Shown here piece after piece: positions 1-7,695 of a stretch of 63,599 nt of DNA. Where the stretch lies: the NCBI GenBank assembly GCA_002840245.1, contig PHAA01000030.1, positions 1 through 63,599 on the forward strand, given 5' to 3'. Source of the DNA: Firmicutes bacterium HGW-Firmicutes-15. GTDB taxonomy: Bacteria > Bacillota > Syntrophomonadia > Syntrophomonadales > Syntrophomonadaceae. Position 1 is the stretch's first letter. Each line of letters begins with the position of its first letter. A model generated the notes under the pieces. That model was not told the origin of the DNA, did not search any database, and saw only the letters and a list, made by a program, of their open reading frames with translations. A program made the position numbers and the translations under genes.

Positions 1-95
1 AGTCGGGTCACTTGTTAATACCTCCATTTCTTACCCTTGTGGAGATATTTTCTCATGCTTAGATTATATTGACCATGCACCTGAATACTGAGCGC

Positions 96-3000
96 TTACA
101 CTGTAACCGTACAGGTAGCCTTGTAATAACCATCGGCAGAGGTAGCAGTGATAGTTGCGCTGCCGGCTTTCAAACCTGTGATTTTACCATTAGCTACACT
201 TACTACGGTGGGGGCACTGGATATCCAGGTTACCTTTTGGTTGGTAGCATTGGCCGGGGTGAAATTTACGGTTAGAGTTTCGTAGCCTTTTACTGCCAGG
301 GTAGTTGTTGACTTGTTAAGGGAAATGCCGGTTGTCAGTACCGGCAGGACTACCACTCGGCAGCTATCGGTGAATTTTCCATCCAAAGTTGTGACGGTGA
401 TGACAGTGGTTCCTGGAGTCTTACCCGTAACCAGGCCAGTTGTTGAAACAGTAGCTACTGCAGCCTTACTGGAAAGCCAGGTGACCTTATTATTTGAGGC
501 ACCTGCGGGTGCTATTGTAGCAACTAGGGTTACCGTATCGCCAGGAGCAAGTTGTTCTATGATGTCTTGATCCAATGATACTCCGGTAACCTTTGATACT
601 ATAGTTACTTTGCATATAGCGGTTTTGTTTCCGTCGTCAGTGGTTACCGTGATATCGGCAGTCCCTGCTGCTACTGCGGTTACCAGACCATTTTCATCAA
701 CGGTGGCTATTTCCTCAGCGCTGGATGACCAGCTAACCCCGGAATTGGCAGGTGCAACAGGGGTAAAGATAGGGCTTAGTTTTTCACTTAGTCCGGTATT
801 TAAGGTCAATGCAGTTTTATTTAATTTAACTGCGGTAACACTGGAACCAGCGGTTACCGTTATGCTGCAAACAGCAGATAAACTTCCCTGGGATGCGGTA
901 ATGGTTGCAGTACCGGTAGCTATAGCGGTTACTTTTCCTAAACTGTCTACAGTTGCGATAGCTTCGTCACTTGACGCCCAGCCAATGGTCTTGTCGGTGG
1001 CATTAGCTGGTGTAATAACTCCAGCGAGTGTTTTGTTGGCACCAACCTTTAGTATTGCAGTGATTGGAGTAACCGTAATTTTAGTAGCAGCTACATTCCC
1101 AACGGTTACATCACAACTAGCCTCTTTATTACCATCGGTACTGGTGGCGGTAATGGTGGCCGTTCCAGCCTTAAGTCCTTTGATGCTTCCTTTGCTGTCA
1201 ACCGAAACAGTAGTGCCATCGCTGGATGTCCAGTTGATGGTTTTGACAGTTGCAGTGGTGGGATTGAGGGTAGCCTTCAAAACCTTGGTTCCACTAACCG
1301 GCAGGCTGGCGGTTGCACAATCCAAACTTATGCTTACTACCCGGGTTGGAACAGCGACTGTACAAATCGCGGTATAGGCCTTGGTGCCTACCTTGGCACT
1401 GAGAGTGACTTTGGCCGTACCACCGAGAGAGTTTGTTGGTGCACTGACAGTTATATCGGTACCACTCATGGCAACCGTGATAATACCAGTATTACTCGAT
1501 ACACATGTTATGGAGGTGGCACCTTCCTGGATGGTTGCAGTAAGAGCCGCACTGTCGCCCTTTTCTATACTTATGCTGGTTTTATCAAGGGAAACAACAG
1601 TTTTTGGGATAACCGTTATTACATAACTAGCGATCTTACTCCCATCTATAGTTGTAGCAGTAACCGTTGCTTCTCCTACAGCTAGGCATTTCACCAGGCC
1701 GTTGGTAACACTTGCTATATCGGGGTGATTGGAAGTCCAGTTAATAGTCTTATTGGTAGCATTGGTTGGAGTTATGGTGGCTATTAAGGTTTTACTCTGT
1801 CCTATAGGTAGTGAATCAGAGCTGGCGTTTAAGGTGATACTCTCTACCAGAACAGGGTTCACAGTTACGGTACAGGTATCGGTGAACTTGCCGTCCAAGC
1901 TGGTTGCGGTTATGGTTGCTGTACCTACGCTTACACCTTTCACTTTTCCGGTAGTATCTACGCTGGCTACTTTGGCATTACTAGTCGTCCAGGTGATTTT
2001 CTTCTCCGTGGCATCGGTGGTAAGGGTGGCAGTAAGGGTCTCGAACTCTCCTATCTTTAGCTGGGTAGTATCCTTGTTCAATTCGATACCCATCACCAAG
2101 ACAGGTTTAACCAGTACCTGGCAGCTATCACTAAGGCTGCCTATATCGGTAGTAGCTTTTATGGTGGCGGCACCGATTGCTTTAGCGGTAATGGTTCCGT
2201 TACTGTCTACAGTTGCTACAGCAGGATTGCTGGACAACCATATCATCTTTTTATATATTTTCTCCGGGTCGATTACAGGGGTGAGTGTTTCATTTTTACC
2301 AACCACCAAAGTGGTTGTTTCTTTGTTCAAGCTTATGCTATCAATATCTACCATACGGGAATGATTGTTTATATCGGCATCTGCCGTTGTGTAATGTGTG
2401 GTTGCAGCAGGGAAACTGGCGTTAGTCCAGGTTCTCGTACTGGCTATTTCGCTATCGGAAAGATTAAAGTAAGAATAGCCTACCCTTCCTTTGGTGTCAG
2501 GAAGCGGATCATTCCAGGTACAATCCAGGTGATACCAGTTACCGCCTAACTGAACCAGGTTCCAGGCGTGCGGTCCTCCGGCATTGCCATCAATAATCCG
2601 CGCTGGAATTCCTGCTTCAGTCAGCATCTTGTAAGCCAGTAATGCATAACCCTGACAGACGGTGGTTCCTTTCGCAAGGGAGGCATAGGCGCTGTGTTCT
2701 TTTAGAGTTTTGTCATAGGTAGTATATAAAACGATGTAATCATTTATAGCTTTTTCTTTTTCTTCATCGGACATGCCTGCTTGAATAATATCAGCCAATA
2801 TTTTATCTACCTGACTATCAACAAAAGCTGCCTGTTCAGGAGTCTCCCAATAGGTGAAGGCTGTAGTAATTTGGGTGCCTGTCACTCTACCGGGGCGGTA
2901 AGAAAAGGACCATCCTTTCATAGAAAAATGCCGATAATCGTTCCCATCCCGATTAAGAATCTCTTGAATTATGGTCTGCAGGGAGCCATTCCAATCAGAA

Positions 3001-3623
3001 ATATCATCACCTGTATATCTTATAGTCCCATTGCTGCTGCCCATTAGAAGGTCTTCAATATCCTGCGCCAGTTCCGTTTGATTAGCGGATACAATGGGAT
3101 TGAGAACAACCGGCCAGTAAGTGGCGGTAAATTTGATTAAGATATTGCCGGGTATGCCGGTATATGAATATCCATAGGTTTTGACCAGGAAGTTCAGGTT
3201 GCTGCTATTGGTGAAAATAGAAGTGAGTCTGGTATTAAGGTTTGTAGATAAATTCGTACTATCACCGGTATAAGTTATACTAAAGCTGGCTTTTTTAGCT
3301 GTCAGATTGATTTCGATACTTGATTGCACTTCATCCAACGTGGCCAAGCCGCTGACGCTGCCGGAATTAAAGATTATAGACGTGTCGAGACTATTTGACG
3401 ATGTAATTGCCGTCTCCCCAGTTGGAACCACAGTTTCTACAACTTTGCCCCCTAAAATCTCAGCGCCAAGGGAATGTTGTTCAGGTTGGGGGGATTGATA
3501 AGTACCGCCAACCATTAATGGTGCACCATTAGCCGGTTGTAAGCCAGTCTGGCTAAACGATAATGCTAGGATTATGAAGAATGCCAGAAAAAATGTTGGC
3601 ATCAGTTTGAGGGATTTTACCAT
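96..3623 (-). CDS. Secreted transglutaminase-like protein with nine Ig-like (Big_2) repeats
   Basis: A 1175-residue surface or secreted protein. Residues 1-33 look like a signal peptide (basic start, then a hydrophobic stretch). Residues about 285-380 resemble a transglutaminase-like cysteine-peptidase fold: Cys323 in TTVCQGYALL, His352 in GGPHAWNLV and Asp367 in YHLDCTWND are spaced as the expected triad. From about residue 424 to the end there are nine Ig-like repeats of about 80 residues, each opening with a V-x-x-I/V-x-L-N/D-like strand and carrying W-x-S-S/N and V-D-x-x-G-x-V-T-style motifs. This is typical of bacterial group 2 Ig adhesin stalks. It stands alone on the minus strand and faces away from the flagellar genes. 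The substrate is unknown; processing of peptides at the cell surface or in the wall is possible. No LPXTG sorting signal or C-terminal membrane segment is visible. Confidence 0.85.
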   Translation of the reverse strand: MVKSLKLMPTFFLAFFIILALSFSQTGLQPANGAPLMVGGTYQSPQPEQHSLGAEILGGKVVETVVPTGETAITSSNSLDTSIIFNSGSVSGLATLDEVQSSIEINLTAKKASFSITYTGDSTNLSTNLNTRLTSIFTNSSNLNFLVKTYGYSYTGIPGNILIKFTATYWPVVLNPIVSANQTELAQDIEDLLMGSSNGTIRYTGDDISDWNGSLQTIIQEILNRDGNDYRHFSMKGWSFSYRPGRVTGTQITTAFTYWETPEQAAFVDSQVDKILADIIQAGMSDEEKEKAINDYIVLYTTYDKTLKEHSAYASLAKGTTVCQGYALLAYKMLTEAGIPARIIDGNAGGPHAWNLVQLGGNWYHLDCTWNDPLPDTKGRVGYSYFNLSDSEIASTRTWTNASFPAATTHYTTADADINNHSRMVDIDSISLNKETTTLVVGKNETLTPVIDPEKIYKKMIWLSSNPAVATVDSNGTITAKAIGAATIKATTDIGSLSDSCQVLVKPVLVMGIELNKDTTQLKIGEFETLTATLTTDATEKKITWTTSNAKVASVDTTGKVKGVSVGTATITATSLDGKFTDTCTVTVNPVLVESITLNASSDSLPIGQSKTLIATITPTNATNKTINWTSNHPDIASVTNGLVKCLAVGEATVTATTIDGSKIASYVITVIPKTVVSLDKTSISIEKGDSAALTATIQEGATSITCVSSNTGIITVAMSGTDITVSAPTNSLGGTAKVTLSAKVGTKAYTAICTVAVPTRVVSISLDCATASLPVSGTKVLKATLNPTTATVKTINWTSSDGTTVSVDSKGSIKGLKAGTATITATSTDGNKEASCDVTVGNVAATKITVTPITAILKVGANKTLAGVITPANATDKTIGWASSDEAIATVDSLGKVTAIATGTATITASQGSLSAVCSITVTAGSSVTAVKLNKTALTLNTGLSEKLSPIFTPVAPANSGVSWSSSAEEIATVDENGLVTAVAAGTADITVTTDDGNKTAICKVTIVSKVTGVSLDQDIIEQLAPGDTVTLVATIAPAGASNNKVTWLSSKAAVATVSTTGLVTGKTPGTTVITVTTLDGKFTDSCRVVVLPVLTTGISLNKSTTTLAVKGYETLTVNFTPANATNQKVTWISSAPTVVSVANGKITGLKAGSATITATSADGYYKATCTVTV

Positions 3624-3780
3624 CGAATCACTCCTATCGATAATTAATTGATTGTAATTATAATAATACCATTATCTTCCGAACTGTCATAGATTCTTAC
3701 GGAGATTATTGAGAAATATGGATGATTTATTGAAGTTTACTTGGGGTATCATTTAAATTCGACTATTAGATGTTGATCTC

Positions 3781-3808
3781 TATAGTAAATACACCTTTCA
3801 GCCGATAA
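3781..3808 (+). promoter_or_regulatory. Possible sigma-D (FliA-type) promoter of yjfB-like gene
   Basis: TATA at 3781-3784, 16 bases, then GCCGATAA at 3801-3808. The Bacillus sigma-D consensus is TAAA, about 15 bases, GCCGATAT. The -10 box matches 7 of 8 and the -35 matches 3 of 4. It lies about 70 bases before a motility gene. The spacing equals that of the three other candidates in this window. Confidence 0.45.
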
Positions 3809-3878
3809 TATATACGTATGGGCCAGGTAATAATTTCCTGTGCTCTTACGAGTCAAATCTTTAGAAAGGGGGAATCAC

Positions 3879-4085
3879 ATGGATACCAATGCTATTGCGG
3901 GTATGGCAATGGGTATGAAGGCGGCTAGTCTTCAGCAGGCAGTAAGCACAGGTGTGCTTAAAATGCAGATGGATAGCACAGAACAATCTGCCCAGGCCCT
4001 GGTCAAGATGATGAATGTCAATACCCAGATCATGGAGAAATCAGTGAACCCCTACCTGGGAGCCAGCGTGGATATACTGGCCTAG
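3879..4085 (+). CDS. YjfB family putative motility protein
   Basis: A 68-residue protein beginning MDTNAIAGMAMGMKAASLQQ and ending NPYLGASVDILA. It has the size and pattern of the YjfB motility family (small proteins whose Bacillus member is in the sigma-D regulon). The start was taken at 3879 because AGAAAGGGGG lies just upstream with good spacing; a longer reading frame to 3840 has no ribosome binding site. It heads a run of late flagellar genes. Its biochemical role in the family is not known. Confidence 0.75.
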   Translation: MDTNAIAGMAMGMKAASLQQAVSTGVLKMQMDSTEQSAQALVKMMNVNTQIMEKSVNPYLGASVDILA

Positions 4086-4103
4086 TTACCAGGAAAACCT
4101 GTC

Positions 4104-4134
4104 AAAGCCTCCGTCCTCGGATGGGGGTTTTGAT
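4104..4134 (+). terminator. Probable terminator after yjfB-like gene
   Basis: CCTCCG, loop TCCT, CGGATGG (one bulged T), followed by a G run and TTTTGATATTT. The stem is short and imperfect, so this is a moderate call. Confidence 0.4.
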
Positions 4135-4324
4135 ATTTCAGCCTTTAAAAGGCAAAACTATTCGCTGCAACGAATTTAGAGTAAAGCATAAGTGTTTAAG
4201 TTACGATATATGCATAAAATATAATATAAATAAAACATCTAATGAATTATTTAGAGGAAATATAATGCTGGGACGCAAATCTCAAGTTGTTACCTGGCAC
4301 GAACAAGTAGGAGAGGAAGATATC

Positions 4325-4693
4325 ATGGAGAACCAAATTAGTATGTGTAGAGAAATTATCATCATGGGGGGGACTATGGAAGAGGGCCTGAATCATCTGG
4401 TGCGTAGAATGGGGGAAGGCCACTTTGAAGATACCCGCTATCTTTTTGATGATATTATGGAGGCTTTTAGAGCCATTAATGCAGCGCTGGAGACGGTAAG
4501 CATTCAATGGGAAGAAACGAAGGTGGGAGAACTATCTGATCGTTTACAGATGAGTATTGATAAGATGAACCAATTTTACGAAGATAATAAATTGGATCAG
4601 GGGCGTATAGACATGAAATTTGTATTAATGCCAGCTTTTTCAGTCTGGATACAAGAAATTGATAAATGTTTGAGTCCGCTCATTCAATCCTAG
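4325..4693 (+). CDS. Unknown protein in flagellar cluster
   Basis: A 122-residue, acidic, helix-rich protein (MENQISMCREIIIMGGTMEE...) that I do not recognise. There are no Cys/His metal sites, signal peptide or membrane segment. Its length and helical character resemble small flagellar chaperones or regulators, but that is only suggested by position between the yjfB-like gene and flaG. The start at 4325 follows TAGGAGAGGAAG. An upstream in-frame ATG at 4265 also has a fair ribosome binding site (AGAGGA) and would add 20 residues. The 50-base gap to flaG suggests co-transcription. Confidence 0.6.
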   Translation: MENQISMCREIIIMGGTMEEGLNHLVRRMGEGHFEDTRYLFDDIMEAFRAINAALETVSIQWEETKVGELSDRLQMSIDKMNQFYEDNKLDQGRIDMKFVLMPAFSVWIQEIDKCLSPLIQS

Positions 4694-4744
4694 AGTTGTT
4701 TGTTGCTGATATGATCGAGTTATAAAAGCGAGGGGGAGTAAAAT

Positions 4745-5164
4745 ATGAGTTTTGCAGGGCAGACCAATAGTGTGGTTGGAGTAATGAAACCTGAGGTCAA
4801 CGCCAGGGAGCAAATATCAAAAGGTATCTCGAAGAAACCATTAATAACCCTCGCGGATTTAAACGCACCAACTGTTAATCAACCTATTGACATTAAACTG
4901 CAGGAGGACAAAGAACCCGCTAGAGAAAAGCTTAAAAAGGTGGTACAAAAAACCAATAAATTAATAACTATGTCCAACTATCATCTTCAGTTCCGAATTG
5001 ATGAAGACAGCGAGCGCCTACAGGTAAAGCTGATTGATGATGAATCCAATAAAGTAATTAGGGAAATCCCCCCTGATAGTATGCTGGCGCTTTCGGCCAA
5101 GATTAAGGAAATAATAGGGACCTTCAGAAAAATGGTGGGAGTATTTGTTGATGTGCTCGCTTAA
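4745..5164 (+). CDS. flaG: FlaG family flagellar protein (copy 1)
   Basis: 139 residues. The first 75 are low-complexity and charged; the last 64 form a FlaG domain (SNYHLQFRIDEDSERLQVKL, then KVIREIPP and a C-terminal helix). FlaG proteins are associated with flagellar filament length or cap function in other bacteria, with the exact role variable. The start follows GAGGGGGAG. A second flaG lies 78 bases downstream; the C-terminal halves are clearly paralogous while the N-termini differ. Confidence 0.85.
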   Translation: MSFAGQTNSVVGVMKPEVNAREQISKGISKKPLITLADLNAPTVNQPIDIKLQEDKEPAREKLKKVVQKTNKLITMSNYHLQFRIDEDSERLQVKLIDDESNKVIREIPPDSMLALSAKIKEIIGTFRKMVGVFVDVLA

Positions 5165-5180
5165 TTTTGTGGAAAGATTG

Positions 5181-5208
5181 TAAAGTATTTTCATATTATC
5201 AACGATAG
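5181..5208 (+). promoter_or_regulatory. Possible sigma-D promoter of second flaG
   Basis: TAAA at 5181-5184, 16 bases, then AACGATAG at 5201-5208 (core CGATA retained, 5 of 8 in the -10). It lies about 35 bases before the second flaG start. Weak alone, but the spacing is the same as at 3781, 5705 and 50825. Confidence 0.3.
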
Positions 5209-5242
5209 TATTAGTAACTATATTTAGCACGGAGGCGATAAT

Positions 5243-5617
5243 ATGAAGATCGAGGGGCAAGGGATGGCCGCAGAATTAGTTGCTGCTAATCATGAAGTTG
5301 CTAAACCGGTTGTCGAAAAGAGCAGTGAACAGGATAAGCCTAAAGTGGGGCTTGAAGTTTTGAAGACTGTGCAGCCGGTGGATGAGGAACGTCTTAAGAG
5401 TTCTGTCGCAGTAGTCAATGAAGCCATGAAGATATCTAATTTCCATCTGGAATTCAGACTTTACAAAGATAGCGGGAGCTACCAGGTATCAGTAATAGAT
5501 TCAGATTCACAAAAGGTTATAAGAAAAATACCGGCTGATGATGTATTGGATTTCCAGGCTAAAGTAACCGCTATGCTGGATAAGATGATTGGTCTGCTTG
5601 TAGATGAAAGAATATAA
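5243..5617 (+). CDS. flaG: FlaG family flagellar protein (copy 2)
   Basis: 124 residues with a C-terminal FlaG domain (SNFHLEFRLYKDSGSYQVSV, KVIRKIPADD). It aligns by eye with the upstream copy over about 60 residues (N-Y/F-H-L-x-F-R at the start, K-V-I-R-x-I-P in the middle). The N-terminal 55 residues are a lysine/glutamate-rich linker. The start follows CACGGAGGCG. Probably a tandem duplication that has diverged; the two may serve different filaments or growth stages, which is inference. Confidence 0.83.
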   Translation: MKIEGQGMAAELVAANHEVAKPVVEKSSEQDKPKVGLEVLKTVQPVDEERLKSSVAVVNEAMKISNFHLEFRLYKDSGSYQVSVIDSDSQKVIRKIPADDVLDFQAKVTAMLDKMIGLLVDERI

Positions 5618-5704
5618 GTGAAATTAGCCTGTATATATATTTTTCTTATAGAACAGGAGCGTACTTTATTTTGCTCTATGGTCCTGGGAAATAAGTCCTA
5701 TTTA

Positions 5705-5732
5705 TAAAAATTTCCTGAAGATCTGCCTAATT
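5705..5732 (+). promoter_or_regulatory. Possible sigma-D promoter of fliS
   Basis: TAAA at 5705-5708, 16 bases, then GCCTAATT at 5725-5732 (GCC conserved, 5 of 8 in the -10). It lies about 48 bases before the fliS start. Low confidence alone. Confidence 0.28.
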
Positions 5733-5779
5733 TATAGTGAATTTATTTAATGCCGAGAAGATGCAAGGGGGCAATATTA

Positions 5780-6217
5780 TTGAATGCGAATGCGCAGGCG
5801 TATAACCAATATCAGAAAACCAGTATAGAGACTGTAGCCAAGGACAAATTACTGATAATGCTCTATGACGGGGCCATTAAAAATATTAACACTGCTAAAA
5901 AAGCTATAAATGAAAAAGATATCAATCTTGCTCATCAGAAAATCATAAAGACTGAAGATATCCTGGTAGAACTGATGTCAACACTAAATATGGATTATGA
6001 GGTATCCTTGGGCCTTTTTGCTTTATATGAGTATTTAATACATCAATTGGCTCAGGCAAACTATAAAAAGGACATAAGCTTATTAGAAGAAGTAGAAGAA
6101 TTTTTAGTGGATCTAAGGAAAACTTGGGCTGAAGCAATAAAATCAGTCAAAAGTGCTCCGGCGGATGTAGCTGCTGTAGTAGAAGCTCCCATCAGGACTA
6201 TTAATGTAAAGGGATAA
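5780..6217 (+). CDS. fliS: Flagellin export chaperone FliS
   Basis: 145 residues. FliS binds the C-terminus of newly made flagellin and keeps it unfolded for export. Family hallmarks are visible: the AYNQYQKTSIETVAKDKLL segment, LIMLYDGAI near the N-terminus, and alpha-helices throughout. The start is chosen at TTG 5780 because AAGGGGG sits 8-9 bases upstream and this puts the protein start (NANAQAYNQYQ) where FliS normally begins; an ATG at 5750 would add ten atypical residues. No flagellin gene is in the window, so the client lies elsewhere. The downstream gene follows after 7 bases, so they are an operon. Confidence 0.9.
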   Translation: MNANAQAYNQYQKTSIETVAKDKLLIMLYDGAIKNINTAKKAINEKDINLAHQKIIKTEDILVELMSTLNMDYEVSLGLFALYEYLIHQLAQANYKKDISLLEEVEEFLVDLRKTWAEAIKSVKSAPADVAAVVEAPIRTINVKG

Positions 6218-6224
6218 TGATGAT

Positions 6225-6695
6225 ATGGAAATGGATGTACATTGCGGGCAGGAGACGTTGCTCGTAATTAAGAGGCTTTATGAAGATATGCTGGAGATAT
6301 CTGTTCGGCAGAAGCAATTGCTGGAATCTGACCAGGAAATATCCTGGTCAATGGATTTAATGTTTGAACTTCAGGATGAACGCCAGGAAATTATGCAGCG
6401 CATTGATGAATTGGATAGCTTTTTTGGATCTGGTTCATCCTCTCCTGATTCATTGACAAATTCTACTTCGGGTTTAGCGACTTATACAAAGCTTTATCGG
6501 GAGATATTGTTGCAAATGCGCAGTATTATTAGAGCCATTGAAGCAAATGACCATAGTTGTCAAGACAGGTTGGAAGATGCAATGCAAAAAATGATGAGCA
6601 AATTATCTCAGGTGAAAGAGAACAAAAAAGCTCAGGTCGCTTATAATCAGGAGGATGTTTACGCACCGGCCTGGTTTTTTGACAAGAAACAATAG
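6225..6695 (+). CDS. Putative flagellar chaperone (FliT/FlgN-like)
   Basis: 156 residues, almost entirely helical, with no Cys clusters or membrane segments. It starts 7 bases after fliS. The heptad-like body (LYEDMLEISVRQKQLLES, DERQEIMQRIDEL) and the C-terminal tail ending in AYNQEDVYAPAWFFDKK are like small flagellar export chaperones placed after fliS in Firmicutes. FliT-type proteins bind the cap protein FliD; FlgN-type proteins bind the hook-filament junction proteins. Which of the two this is cannot be told from sequence reading alone. Confidence 0.6.
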   Translation: MEMDVHCGQETLLVIKRLYEDMLEISVRQKQLLESDQEISWSMDLMFELQDERQEIMQRIDELDSFFGSGSSSPDSLTNSTSGLATYTKLYREILLQMRSIIRAIEANDHSCQDRLEDAMQKMMSKLSQVKENKKAQVAYNQEDVYAPAWFFDKKQ

Positions 6696-6726
6696 TTGGT
6701 TACTTGGAGTAAAGGGCGGAATTTAA

Positions 6727-7200
6727 GTGAATATCAAAGAATTAATTGAAGAGATTCTGCGAAATTTTTATAAGCAGCAGGAACTATATCGTCAGATGGC
6801 GGATTGGTCACGTCAGCAACTAGATTTGCTTGAACAGGAAGATTGGGCTGGGGAGAGTCTTAACCTGCTCCTGGAACAGCGCCAGGGAATCATTGCCGAA
6901 ATAGATGTTCTAAGCAAACAAAATAGACAGTCGCAGCAACAAGTTACTTCAAGCCTGGATCTGGATGAGTTTGTTTTGAGCTCACTGGAAAAGAATTTGG
7001 AAGCGCCTCAATATCAGGCTCTTCAGGATGCCTTAAATGCCTTGGGCAATCTGCTGGCTGAAATAAGTGAGATGGATCGTCAAAGTAACAACCTGATTAG
7101 GAAGAAATTAGGGGATAGGAAGAGTGTGGGCAGAAGAGACAGCCGTCTGGTTCAGAAGGCCTATAAAGAAGCGATGCAGCAGGTAAAAAAACCAGAATAA
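6727..7200 (+). CDS. Putative flagellar chaperone (FlgN-like)
   Basis: 157 residues from a GTG start (GGGCGG upstream), predicted as a long helical hairpin: NIKELIEEILRNFYKQQELY, then LLLEQRQGIIAEIDVL. The size and the pattern of a bundle with a charged C-terminal tail resemble FlgN/FliT export chaperones. It follows a related-looking gene by 31 bases and closes the flagellar run. Assignment is by fold-like pattern and context only. Confidence 0.5.
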   Translation: MNIKELIEEILRNFYKQQELYRQMADWSRQQLDLLEQEDWAGESLNLLLEQRQGIIAEIDVLSKQNRQSQQQVTSSLDLDEFVLSSLEKNLEAPQYQALQDALNALGNLLAEISEMDRQSNNLIRKKLGDRKSVGRRDSRLVQKAYKEAMQQVKKPE

Positions 7201-7242
7201 TCCTAAAATTATTGCTATTTTATTGGATAAAGAATATAATTA

Positions 7243-7272
7243 TTGACGAGTCGGGTATTTTTAATTTATTCT
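7243..7272 (+). promoter_or_regulatory. Possible sigma-A promoter for zinc-ribbon gene
   Basis: TTGACG at 7243-7248 and TATTCT at 7267-7272 with an 18-base spacer, about 43 bases before the start codon. Moderate match to the vegetative consensus. Confidence 0.4.
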
Positions 7273-7314
7273 CTAAGGCTCGGCAATACTCAAAGAAGTG
7301 AGGGATATTTTTAG

Positions 7315-7602
7315 ATGTTTGAAGACAAAATTTTAGTGTGTCAGGACTGTAACCAAGAGTTTGTGTTTACTGTTGGGGAGCAGGAATTCTATCATGAGAA
7401 GGGTTTTGAAAATGAACCCAAGCGTTGCAAAGATTGCAGACAAAATCGCCGCAACAATAGTGGCAGCAGAGGACCAAGAGAGATGTTTACAGCTGTTTGT
7501 GCCGAGTGTGGAGCTAATACCGAGGTTCCTTTTAAACCGGTTGATGGAAGACCCGTCTTTTGTTTAGAATGTTTCCAGAGGCAAAAACAAGCAGCATTAT
7601 AA
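7315..7602 (+). CDS. Small zinc-ribbon protein (zf-trcl type), copy 1
   Basis: 95 residues with four CxxC pairs: CQDC, CKDC, CAEC and CLEC. The first half (FVFTVGEQEFYHEKGFENEP) is the signature of the probable zinc-ribbon family zf-trcl; the second half is another CxxC-x(17)-CxxC ribbon. Two structural zincs are expected. The function in the family is unknown; nucleic acid or protein binding is plausible. A close paralogue lies at 61965-62276 on the other strand. It has its own likely promoter and a strong terminator, so it is probably monocistronic. Confidence 0.8.
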   Translation: MFEDKILVCQDCNQEFVFTVGEQEFYHEKGFENEPKRCKDCRQNRRNNSGSRGPREMFTAVCAECGANTEVPFKPVDGRPVFCLECFQRQKQAAL

Positions 7603-7616
7603 TAAGAACAGTTTGA

Positions 7617-7642
7617 CCGGGCTTTTAGAAGCCCGGTTTTAT
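7617..7642 (+). terminator. Rho-independent terminator
   Basis: Perfect 8-bp stem CCGGGCTT / AAGCCCGG with a TTAG loop, followed by TTTT and a further T-rich tail. It ends the zinc-ribbon gene. Confidence 0.9.
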
Positions 7643-7695
7643 TATTTTTGAGGGGATACAGGCCTGGTATTTCACATAGTCTGTGGTCCCCTTGT

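Noticed and set aside
610-2364. Long open frames on the plus strand inside the Ig-repeat gene (up to 255 residues)
   Set aside because: They are antisense to a well-supported repeat protein, with hydrophobic low-complexity translations (runs of V, A, T, L) and no ribosome binding sites; typical shadows of repetitive coding sequence.
4121-4324. N-terminal extension of the unknown flagellar-cluster protein to 4121
   Set aside because: It would run through the terminator-like hairpin and has no ribosome binding site; the starts at 4325 or 4265 are better supported.
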